Shown here: positions 22,603 through 29,635 of the stretch, piece after piece
Layout of the letters: every line of letters starts with the position of its first letter
How positions within the stretch are numbered: the first letter of the stretch is position 1
Origin: JAAYDI01 sp052034005
Lineage (GTDB): Bacteria > Planctomycetota > Planctomycetia > Pirellulales > Pirellulaceae
Assembly (NCBI GenBank): GCA_052034005.1
Contig: JBPOJB010000039.1
Coordinates: 1 to 29,635, forward strand
Length of the DNA stretch: 29,635 nt
Direction: 5' to 3'
The notes under the pieces: model-generated
Seen by the model: only the letters and a program-made list of their open reading frames with translations
The model's database searches: none
Told to the model about the DNA's origin: nothing
Made by a program: the position numbers and the translations under genes

Positions 22603-23331
22603 ATGGCTCACGACGAGGTTCCGGCTCGCACGTTTCCTTCGAACGGACCGGAGTATTGGAAGAGCGTCGCGATTCTCGCCAACCTGTCGTTGCTGGACCG
22701 CGCCGCGCGCGTCCTGCTGCGCTTTCTGTCCCAATTGGCGCGTGAAGTCCGGACGAAGAGCCGTTGGCGGCAAGCGGAGCGCGGGCGTGCGGAATCGCGG
22801 CTCATCGCATACATCTCCGAGGTGGAACGGTATCGCGACGTGTTGGCAGGCCGGGTTCGGATGTCGCATCGCAACATCAATGCGTTGCTGGACCTGGCGT
22901 GCCGCGCGGCCCACGCGCTGGCGGCGCCCGGCACGTTCGAGACGGTCGCACCATGCATTGATCAGTGTCATGACCTGTTGCTGGCAGGCGTGGCTCGAGA
23001 CATCCAGGACGTCACGGAGAGCTTGCCGTTCAGCCTGGACGAGGCCGCGGACGGACAGCTCGTGTTGAGCCCGCGCGTGGGCGGCATCGCAGACCGCGCC
23101 CCCTGCCGCGTGACGCTGCGGCAGATGTCCGTCGTCGTCCAGCGCAGCAAGAAGTCGCTCGAGTACCTGCGCGACATGGGTCGGTTACCGCAGCCGGTAG
23201 TCAAGGGGCCGCGCGGCACGGCCCATCAGTGGTTGTGGTCCGAGGTACGCCCGATTCTCGAGGCGCGGTACCGCCGGGAGCTGCCGGAAGTGTTCCCCGC
23301 CGAGATATCCGCGTCGGGATCGACAATATGA
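22603..23331 (+). CDS. Hypothetical protein with C-terminal MerR/excisionase-like DNA-binding domain, 242 aa
   Basis: Residues 1-150 are helical and not recognised, with a charged stretch at 45-85. The last part (about 168-225), CRVTLRQMSVVVQRSKKSLEYL then DMGRLPQPVVKGPRGTAHQWLWSEVRPILEARY, looks like a winged helix of the MerR/excisionase type, seen in proteins I associate with planctomycetes. ATG 22603 has GGGTGAGG about 9 bases upstream; the open frame extends upstream to 22249 but overlaps arsG there. The stop overlaps the start of the next gene (ATGA at 23328-23331), so the two are probably made together. A regulatory role for the coupled exported protein is only a guess. The family name is unknown to me. 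Confidence 0.72.
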   Translation: MAHDEVPARTFPSNGPEYWKSVAILANLSLLDRAARVLLRFLSQLAREVRTKSRWRQAERGRAESRLIAYISEVERYRDVLAGRVRMSHRNINALLDLACRAAHALAAPGTFETVAPCIDQCHDLLLAGVARDIQDVTESLPFSLDEAADGQLVLSPRVGGIADRAPCRVTLRQMSVVVQRSKKSLEYLRDMGRLPQPVVKGPRGTAHQWLWSEVRPILEARYRRELPEVFPAEISASGSTI

Positions 23332-26300
23332 TGAACGACTGTTCCCGAGCGCCGCGCGGCGCACGAACGATCCGTGCGTGTTGGCTCGTGCTGGCGGCCT
23401 GCTCGGCATTCACCCTGGGTGCGGCCGGATCGGAGGCCGAACCTCACCGGCCGGCGATTCTCTTCTGTTCGCCCCAGGGCGCCGCCGCGGGTTGGGTGGA
23501 TCTGCAGTACCTGCGCGAGCTGCATCAGCGCGGGCTCGAAGTCGACTTCACGGAGTCTCTGGACGACGTGACGCCCGAACGGATCAGCCGCTATCACGCG
23601 CTGGTCGTGTTCATCACGCCCGATGCGTTCGACGTGACGATGCGCGGCCAGCCGACCTCGGCCCGGAAAGTACAGGCGTTTGCCGACATGATCGATGCGT
23701 ACGTCACGGCGGGCGGCGGCGTGCTGCTCATGCCGACCGAGACGAACCAGCTCAAACAGGCTGTCGCCGACCTGGCTGATCGCTGGGGCGCGCGGCTGCC
23801 GGTGGAGCGCATCGAGGAGACCGATCCCGGGAAACGCGACCGGCTGCGGCACGCCTCGCAAGCCACGCCCCTGGCCTGGACCGACCAGGTCCCGCCCTCA
23901 CCCGTCAGCGCGGGCGTGCGGCAGATCTGGTACCCCTACGCCCACGCCTACAACGCCCAGATGACCGGACCGATCGTGGTCGACGATCGCTGGCAGGTCA
24001 TCGTCCGCACTTCGCCGTCGTCGCGAACGACGGCGATCGACCTGGCCCAGTCCACGATGCGGGTGCTGGAAAACCCGTACGTGCGGTCGCAGAGCGAGCG
24101 CGAACCGGCGATCGCGGCCATCCGGCACTACGGAGCGGGCCGCATCGCGCTGATCAACCAGTGGCGGCAGTTCTCCATCGGGTCGGGCACGCGCTACCTG
24201 TTCGACCGCCAGGTGCTCACGGCCGGGTGTGGCGACCGGCCGAGCGATTTCGGGCGGTTGCTCGAGAACATCTACCGCTGGCTCGCCGAGCCGGCACTTG
24301 CCGCCGGCCAACCGGGCGGATATGTGACGCCGCCCGACCGGTTCTTGCCGCCGAACGCGCATCCGCAGGTGAAGTATCAGTACGCTGAACGCACCTGGCC
24401 GCCGACCACCTGGCAGGCGGCCGCCGCGGAGCCGCCTGCGCATCCGCGACTCCTGAGCGGGCTGATCGGCGCCAAGACGACCTACAGTTCCGGCACCAGC
24501 ACGGTGGCTCAGTACGCGGCGGCGGCCGCCGCGGCCGGGCTCGACTTCCTCGTTTTCCTGGATGATTTCGCCGCGCTGACACCCCAGACGCTCGAGGCGC
24601 TCCGCGCAGACTGTGACCGCTGTTCGTCCGCCACGCTCCGGTTGCTGCCCGGTTTCTCCATCCCGAACAACGTCGGCAACCGAATGTTCTTCTTCAGCCC
24701 GGCGCCCGTCTGGGTCCCCGACTACTGCCTGACCGGCCCGGACCGGAAAACGCTCTACGTGCAGGAGGAGGATGACCGCGGGGGCTTCACCGGTTATATG
24801 ACGCCGTTTCTGGACTGGGTGCTGAACAACTATCATGTCGAGAAGGGCCAGGTCGGCTACTACGATTTTTCCGGCAGCCCGCACGGCATGCGGATGTGGG
24901 ATCTGCGCCTCTATGCCATGGTTGCCGTGCGTTACTATCGCGCGGGGCAGCTGGTCGAGGATCGGACGGCCGATTACCTGACGACCGCGCAGTCGACGAT
25001 TCCGCCGGCGCCTGCCAGCGTCAACGAGGTCGCGTCGGCCGAAGACCTGGCGGAGGAAGTGCGCCGTGGCCACGCGCTGGTCTACGCGCAGGCCGAGTCG
25101 CCGGAGCAGCTTTTCCCACGGGCGTTGCGGTGGACGCACCAGTACGAGAGCCCGAACGTGTTCCTGTCCGACGGCCCGCTGGTCCGCAGTTGGCCGGACT
25201 GCTTCCGCGTCTCGACGTTGGGCGCCGAGGAGTTCGTCACGGGCTCTTCCGTCATGCCGGCGCTGCTGTCGGTGGAGGCCGAGCGGGGGCTCAAGGAGAT
25301 CCGGCTGTACAACGGCCGACAGGTGTTCCGCCGCTTCCTGCCCCAGGGGGCAACGCAGTGGCGGCAAACCCTGGCGCTGGACGGCACAGTCCAGAAGAAC
25401 CTGGTCCTGGAGGTCGAGGACCTCTCGGGCGGCCGCGCTGTCACCTTCGCGCGGCGCTGCTGGAAGGACGGCTCGCTGGCGGTCAGCTTCTGCTCGGACC
25501 ACGTCAACGACGGCACGATGGCGCTGGCGCACGGGCCGTACTTCTATCCGGTGATTCGCCACCCTGCGCTGCCGGCCGACATCGCGGGAGAGACCTGGGA
25601 CGGCGGGCCGCTGACCACCCTGCCGCTGACAGGCCAGCAGCACACCGCGCCGGTCCTCGAATGCGATCAGGGGCGGGAAGACGGAGCGCGTTTTGACCAG
25701 CTGCCCATGCTCGAATTGGCCGACGAAGGGGCGCTGGCCGTGCGGAGCGAGCGCCGCGAACTGTTCGATCCCCGCGTGGCGACCGTAGTCAACCCCTGGC
25801 ATACCTACGGCCCCATCCTCGGCCCGGCACCGCTGATGCATTACACGCAGCGCTATTGCGAGTACCTGCCGCCGACCGTCGCAACGCCGCAGACCGGCTG
25901 GGCCGCCCTCGGCGTGCGCTGGGGCTCCAACGCCAGCCTGTTCGCCAACGAACTGACCTTCCAGCGCGAGCTGACCATCCATTCGCTGTGCCTGGGCTAT
26001 TTCACCGGATCCACCGAGGCGCGGGTCGTGATCTCCCAGCGGAGCGGGCTCCGGGAACTCGACCTGGCCGGGCCGGGCAGCGGCGAGCGGTTGCGGATCG
26101 AGCCTGGCGACTGGTTCGGCTACTACAGCCCGGCCCTGGGCAACAGCAGCATCTTCTTCAACCGCGGCGAACCGTTGCTGATCGAGAACCGCGCGCCCCA
26201 TCTCTTTTTCTTTGCCGCGCGGGACGGCCAACAGGTTCGGCGGGACGAGCGGCTGGTCTACGAGTTGGCTGCCACGGCCTTCCCGCTGGACATCGAAGTC

Positions 26301-26876
26301 CGGACGCAGGAGGAGTTGGTGCGTCGCGCCACCTACCTACAGCAACCGTCCGGTTGGCAGATCCTGCGCGGCACGCGCCGGGAGAGCCCTGGCCTGCTGG
26401 AGCTGCAACCTGACGCCGCACAGGTGGTCGAGTTCACCATTGCGCGCCCGGCCAGCCCGTTGGGCGTGAACCTGCCGTGCCGCGTGGCCGGACTGAACCC
26501 GCGATGGTCGGCCGGCTGTTATCAGCTCCGCGGTTACGTCAAAGGGGACTACGGCGCGGGCGACCGGCGGTACCGGGCGCTCGGAGTCGATCTGGACGGG
26601 CATGCCTATCTCCCGCTGTATGTCGAACTCGCGGAACAGACGCACATGGTCCTCGGCCACCCTGTGATCGCGGACTCCGCCGGCCGCGACCTGTTCATCC
26701 AGGCGACGCTGCTCAGCCGCAACTCCGAACAGTGGCATGTATCGCTCAACAACCCCACGGACGAAACGGTCACCACCGTGCTTCAGACCCCCATGGACCT
26801 GCCCGGCCTGGCGTTGCCGGACCCGCGCGTGACCCTGCAGCCGGGCGAATACCGCGTGCTGCTCCCGGTGGACTGA
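23328..26876 (+). CDS. Large exported protein of unknown function with amidotransferase-like and degenerate PHP-like regions, 1182 aa
   Basis: N-terminal export signal (hydrophobic residues 18-33, WLVLAACSAFTLGAAG); LAAC at 22-25 would allow lipidation. Residues 42-180 resemble the class I glutamine-amidotransferase-like fold used in ThuA-type proteins (ALVVFITPDAFD, AYVTAGGGVLLMPTE), without a clear catalytic triad. Residues about 378-720 begin GLIGAKTTYSSGTSTVAQY and AAAGLDFLVFLDDF, the layout of a PHP phosphoesterase domain, but the metal-binding DxHxH and the TDH histidine are missing. The C-terminal 450 residues are beta-rich and unassigned, ending in a segment (NPTDETVTTVLQTPMDLPGL) like a beta-sandwich. 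ATG 23328 overlaps the upstream stop. No antisense gene is called despite a 777-codon open frame opposite it. Function is unknown. Confidence 0.8.
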   Translation: MMNDCSRAPRGARTIRACWLVLAACSAFTLGAAGSEAEPHRPAILFCSPQGAAAGWVDLQYLRELHQRGLEVDFTESLDDVTPERISRYHALVVFITPDAFDVTMRGQPTSARKVQAFADMIDAYVTAGGGVLLMPTETNQLKQAVADLADRWGARLPVERIEETDPGKRDRLRHASQATPLAWTDQVPPSPVSAGVRQIWYPYAHAYNAQMTGPIVVDDRWQVIVRTSPSSRTTAIDLAQSTMRVLENPYVRSQSEREPAIAAIRHYGAGRIALINQWRQFSIGSGTRYLFDRQVLTAGCGDRPSDFGRLLENIYRWLAEPALAAGQPGGYVTPPDRFLPPNAHPQVKYQYAERTWPPTTWQAAAAEPPAHPRLLSGLIGAKTTYSSGTSTVAQYAAAAAAAGLDFLVFLDDFAALTPQTLEALRADCDRCSSATLRLLPGFSIPNNVGNRMFFFSPAPVWVPDYCLTGPDRKTLYVQEEDDRGGFTGYMTPFLDWVLNNYHVEKGQVGYYDFSGSPHGMRMWDLRLYAMVAVRYYRAGQLVEDRTADYLTTAQSTIPPAPASVNEVASAEDLAEEVRRGHALVYAQAESPEQLFPRALRWTHQYESPNVFLSDGPLVRSWPDCFRVSTLGAEEFVTGSSVMPALLSVEAERGLKEIRLYNGRQVFRRFLPQGATQWRQTLALDGTVQKNLVLEVEDLSGGRAVTFARRCWKDGSLAVSFCSDHVNDGTMALAHGPYFYPVIRHPALPADIAGETWDGGPLTTLPLTGQQHTAPVLECDQGREDGARFDQLPMLELADEGALAVRSERRELFDPRVATVVNPWHTYGPILGPAPLMHYTQRYCEYLPPTVATPQTGWAALGVRWGSNASLFANELTFQRELTIHSLCLGYFTGSTEARVVISQRSGLRELDLAGPGSGERLRIEPGDWFGYYSPALGNSSIFFNRGEPLLIENRAPHLFFFAARDGQQVRRDERLVYELAATAFPLDIEVRTQEELVRRATYLQQPSGWQILRGTRRESPGLLELQPDAAQVVEFTIARPASPLGVNLPCRVAGLNPRWSAGCYQLRGYVKGDYGAGDRRYRALGVDLDGHAYLPLYVELAEQTHMVLGHPVIADSAGRDLFIQATLLSRNSEQWHVSLNNPTDETVTTVLQTPMDLPGLALPDPRVTLQPGEYRVLLPVD

Positions 26877-26880
26877 GCCG

Positions 26881-26897
26881 TCCAGCACTAGGCTGGA
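26881..26897. other. Hairpin after the large exported protein; intergenic 26877-27144
   Basis: TCCAGC-ACTAG-GCTGGA forms a 6-bp stem with a 5-nt loop 4 bases after the stop. A 12-base palindrome GGGGCCGGCCCC follows at 26947-26958. Neither has a U-tract. The rest of the 268-base gap shows no gene I can support. Confidence 0.35.
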
Positions 26898-27144
26898 AGG
26901 GAGGCGGAGGCGAGACGCCCGACCCGCGCGACACACGGCCCTTGAAGGGGCCGGCCCCGTTTCCCTTCGCAGCGGCGATGCTGCCCCGCGGAACGGGCTT
27001 GCATGAGCCGACGACGCGGCAATATTATCAAGCATGTCATGCGGCCGTTTTCGAGATTGATGCCTGCAGAACGAACCGCGCCGTCACAACATGGCCATGA
27101 TTTCCACACCTGTATCGCGCGCCTGGAAGCCTGTGCGGAGCCTG

Positions 27145-28155
27145 ATGCCTAACGGCGCGGCGCGGAGGCGGGTGTTTTTCATCGCGTGGTGGATGACGCT
27201 CTCAGGGTGCGCCGTCGCAGCGCTGGCCGGTGACGGTCCAGCCTGCACACTCATTCCGCTTCACACCGGAGTCTGCCGGCTGGGAGCGGACCACGTGCTT
27301 GGCCCCGACCACTCCGCCGCCGAACGGATGGCATTTGCCATCTACGCTTTCCTGGTCGAGGGCGCAGGCGGTGAACGAGCCCTGGTGGATCTGGGACCGG
27401 CAACGACCGACTACCTGAACCAGATGTTTCGCCGCTACGGCTTCTTCCGGGATCTGGGGCCCGGCATCGCGCCGGATCAACGCTTCCCCGACGACATCGT
27501 GCAGCCGGAGGGCAATGTCTTCGACCATCTCAGGCGATTGGGCGTCCCTCCGCAGGAAGTCCGCCATATCGTGCTTACCCATCTTCATGCCGACCATCAC
27601 GGCATGGATGACGCCCGGGGTGGCGGTGCGGCGGAGCGTTTCCCCAACGCTACGCTGCACATCTCGGCGGTCGGCTGGAAAGACAACCTGGACAAGCGGC
27701 AGGACGGTCGATGGAACAGCTATGTGGACTTCGCCTTCAGCGACTTCCTGGTTGCGCGTCAGGAAGCAGGCAAGCTCCGGCTGGAGGATGACGCCACGGT
27801 ATTCCCCGGGCTGCGGACCATGTACCTGGGAGGTCACTCGATCTGCAGCCAAGCGGTGCTGGTCAACACGGCCGATGGGCTGGTGATCCTGGCAAGTGAC
27901 GACGTGTACCTGTACCGATTGCTCGCCGACAACGTCCTCCCCCGCATCCACACGTCGGAAGCCGGTTACCGCGCCGCCGTCGGGCGGCTCGTCCAGCTCG
28001 CTGTCCAGGAAAACGCGATTATCATCCCCCTGCACGATCCCGTCGTCTGGGAAACCTACCAGCGCGCAGGAGCTGGTTGGTTGCGGAAGCTCAGGGAGAT
28101 TTCCGATCAGGCGGTCCAGGGATACCTCACAACCGTGAAGAATCAACCTCCATAG
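27145..28155 (+). CDS. Exported metallo-beta-lactamase-fold hydrolase, probable lipoprotein, 336 aa
   Basis: Metal-dependent hydrolase with an intact first motif, H146-L-H148-A-D150-H151-H-G, plus GGHS (H231), the Asp motif in VILASDDVYLY (252-253) and a final His in IIPLHDP. The N-terminus has a basic start (ARRR) and a hydrophobic stretch ending in LSGC (C22), a good lipobox, so it is likely exported and lipid-anchored. I start at ATG 27145 because it puts the signal first; an in-frame ATG at 27091 adds 18 residues with low third-position GC. The overall pattern resembles lactonase-like members (AHL lactonase, YtnP group) but substrate cannot be read. It is a different subtype from the remnant at 805-1181. 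It lies 95 bases before another exported hydrolase in the same direction. Confidence 0.87.
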   Translation: MPNGAARRRVFFIAWWMTLSGCAVAALAGDGPACTLIPLHTGVCRLGADHVLGPDHSAAERMAFAIYAFLVEGAGGERALVDLGPATTDYLNQMFRRYGFFRDLGPGIAPDQRFPDDIVQPEGNVFDHLRRLGVPPQEVRHIVLTHLHADHHGMDDARGGGAAERFPNATLHISAVGWKDNLDKRQDGRWNSYVDFAFSDFLVARQEAGKLRLEDDATVFPGLRTMYLGGHSICSQAVLVNTADGLVILASDDVYLYRLLADNVLPRIHTSEAGYRAAVGRLVQLAVQENAIIIPLHDPVVWETYQRAGAGWLRKLREISDQAVQGYLTTVKNQPP

Positions 28156-28250
28156 GCAGCCGCTGCAGGCAGCCCGTGGAGCGCACGGGAGCTCGGCGCT
28201 CAGGTCGGCTCGCCCGCCGCCACGGGTCGCAGGGCAACCGAATCTTAGAA

Positions 28251-29489
28251 ATGTCGGGTAGAGGCAGGGCCGTGAAGAACATCCGTGAAGTCTCTTGGGC
28301 TTCCAGGAGCATGACCAGGCGCACGTGCCTGAAAGCGTTGTCGGCAGTCGGCCTTTACGTGGGCTCGGCGAGCGCCACATCTTCCAATGCCGAACCTGCG
28401 CTGCCGGACTGGCTCGTCTTTCCCGGACGCCAGTGGGAAAAGATCAGTCCTGTGGAAGCCGGTTTTGACGTCGAGAAGCTGGACAAGATCTTCGCCGATG
28501 CTCGAATCGGACCCGGCGGTTACGGCGGGACGAATCCGCGTGAGAATGAATGGGGAGCGGTTGTCACGCGGGGAGGCTATCTGGTCTACGCCTTCGGTGA
28601 TCCTGAGTATCGGCATCAGACGGCATCGCTCGGCAAGTGCTTCACACGGCTCCTCGTGGGCGTTGCTGTGGATGACGGTCTGATCCGACCCGACGATCTG
28701 ATCTCGAGAACTTGGACGGGTCGAGGCGATCTTTCTCATTCCCACAAGTATCTTGACGCTGGATATCACCGGTCCCTCACGTGGCGTCATCTTGCCGACC
28801 ACCAGGGAGGCTTTCCTGGAGTCTTGCCCGGCGGAGAGAACCCGGCCTGGCGCAAGATAAGCGGAAATCCGCTCTACGACTCCTATTCGCAAACGACGCC
28901 CGGCACTGACACCGTCTACAGCAATGCCGGCTACTGGCGGCTGAGCCAGGCGTTGACCGTCCTGTTCCGGCGAGACCTGAAGGAGGTGTTGGATGCCCGG
29001 GTGTTTGGGCCGATCGGCATTCCGCCGGAGCGCTGGGACTGGATCTCCGGCAAGACATTCCTGGAAACCGGCAACAAGATCTATCCCGCGATTCCTACCG
29101 CGGGGACGGACGTGGGAGTCGACCCGCCGTACGAACTCGACGGGTGTATCGTGCGCGGCGGATCTGGCTGGTTTGTCATAAGCGCCGCCGATCTTGCCCG
29201 CTTCGGTCTGCTCATCGCCACGGGCGGCGTTTGGAAGGGGGCTCGGCTCGTCAGTTCCGGATGGCTGACTGGCCACGCCGGGTTGGATATCCACGTCGTC
29301 GCAGGGGATCCTGACACCTTCGTGGCACTGGGAAAGGTCAACTGCAAGCGATTCCCGTTGGAAGGACGGGACTACGCAATAAGAACGAATTTCGCCAAAT
29401 TGGGCGTCTACCGTGACGGCGTCTACGCCTTTCCGAAGGACTTGATCCGCAGTCCGGTAAGAAGGGAAGGTCCAGGAGGTGGCAACTGA
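28251..29489 (+). CDS. Tat-exported class-C beta-lactamase-like serine hydrolase, 412 aa
   Basis: Serine hydrolase of the beta-lactamase/DD-peptidase fold: nucleophile motif S126-L-G-K129 in HQTASLGKCFT, and Y223-S-N225 in TVYSNAGYW, as in class C enzymes and esterases. The third motif (KTG or HxG) is not obvious in the C-terminal part, so activity is likely but unproven. A twin-arginine signal (TRRTCLK at 22-28, then LSAVGLYVGSASA) predicts folded export. ATG 28251 lacks a clear ribosome-binding site; GTG 28272 with AGGCAGGG just upstream, or ATG 28311 at the Tat motif, are realistic alternatives. Local composition looks less GC-rich than the upstream genes, perhaps reflecting transfer. Probable esterase or peptidase rather than an antibiotic resistance enzyme. 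Confidence 0.86.
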   Translation: MSGRGRAVKNIREVSWASRSMTRRTCLKALSAVGLYVGSASATSSNAEPALPDWLVFPGRQWEKISPVEAGFDVEKLDKIFADARIGPGGYGGTNPRENEWGAVVTRGGYLVYAFGDPEYRHQTASLGKCFTRLLVGVAVDDGLIRPDDLISRTWTGRGDLSHSHKYLDAGYHRSLTWRHLADHQGGFPGVLPGGENPAWRKISGNPLYDSYSQTTPGTDTVYSNAGYWRLSQALTVLFRRDLKEVLDARVFGPIGIPPERWDWISGKTFLETGNKIYPAIPTAGTDVGVDPPYELDGCIVRGGSGWFVISAADLARFGLLIATGGVWKGARLVSSGWLTGHAGLDIHVVAGDPDTFVALGKVNCKRFPLEGRDYAIRTNFAKLGVYRDGVYAFPKDLIRSPVRREGPGGGN

Positions 29490-29635
29490 AACCAGAGTGA
29501 CTGAGTAAATCTACAGCAACGTGCAAAGGATTACCTAGTTTCTCAAATAGCCGGGGCCACGAGGTACTTGCGATACCTCATGACCCCTCAGAACATCGGA
29601 AAGGTTAGTTCCAATGATCTGTGCCAACCATTCTA
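29490..29635. other. AT-richer non-coding end of the window with a hairpin
   Basis: No gene is supported. GAGGTA (29561-29566), a 7-nt loop and TACCTC (29574-29579) form a 6-bp stem without a U-tract. The stretch looks clearly less GC-rich than the rest of the window. Confidence 0.4.

Noticed and set aside
23898..26231. 777-codon open frame on the minus strand opposite the large exported protein
   Set aside because: It lies wholly inside a gene with an export signal and natural protein composition. The antisense product is Arg/Gly/Ala/Val-rich with no motif, an expected effect of high third-position GC.
28251..29489. Antibiotic-resistance class C beta-lactamase
   Set aside because: The SxxK and YxN motifs are shared by many esterases and DD-peptidases. 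The third motif was not found, and no ampR-like regulator is adjacent.

Overview
The window is GC-rich (clearly above 60%, not computed) and densely coded, from a Gram-negative-type bacterium: it has a periplasmic adaptor, Tat and lipoprotein-type signals and a DevBCA-type exporter. The combination of a PfaA/HglE-like lipid megasynthase that begins with a thioester-reductase-like domain, large exported proteins of unknown function and a MerR-like DNA-binding protein of a kind I associate with planctomycetes makes Planctomycetota my best guess. This rests on family resemblance from memory, not on a search.

Region 1 (1-1181) is decayed DNA: the 3' end of an unrecognised gene, probably frameshifted near 711-717, followed by the C-terminal remnant of a metallo-beta-lactamase-fold gene that lacks its metal-binding half. 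Both happen to share one long open frame.

Region 2 (1270-17798) is a candidate lipid/polyketide system. A near-consensus promoter precedes a 3583-residue megasynthase with the order reductase - KS - KS-like (no Cys/His) - AT - ACP - ACP - KR - KR - DH. It overlaps by 8 bases an SDR that carries the Y-X6-K signature of FabL/FabI enoyl-ACP reductases, a plausible trans-acting replacement for the missing ER domain. A condensation-domain-superfamily acyltransferase lies convergent to it. Next come an adaptor, an FtsX-type permease and an ABC ATPase in the order of cyanobacterial DevB-DevC-DevA. The whole resembles heterocyst-glycolipid synthesis and export (HglE + DevBCA), but with synthase, chain-length-factor-like domain and reductase fused in one protein. 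It is the most interesting system here.

Region 3 (17972-22328) is an arsenic-type resistance locus: an ArsR-family regulator with a CVC motif and its own terminator, then an operon of DUF318/ArsP-type permease, MTH895/ArsE-type thioredoxin-like protein, Tat-exported flavodoxin-fold reductase, ArsF-family protein and ArsG-family permease. Two matching operators, TATTTG-N10-CAAAT(A/G), sit upstream of arsR and of the permease in opposite orientations and share a 12-base core.

Region 4 (22329-29635) holds a putative DNA-binding protein translationally coupled (ATGA) to a 1182-residue exported protein of unknown function with a degenerate PHP-like region, then a lipoprotein-type metallo-beta-lactamase-fold hydrolase and a Tat-exported class-C beta-lactamase-like serine hydrolase. 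The last part appears lower in GC than the rest. No rRNA, tRNA, CRISPR array or insertion sequence was recognised.
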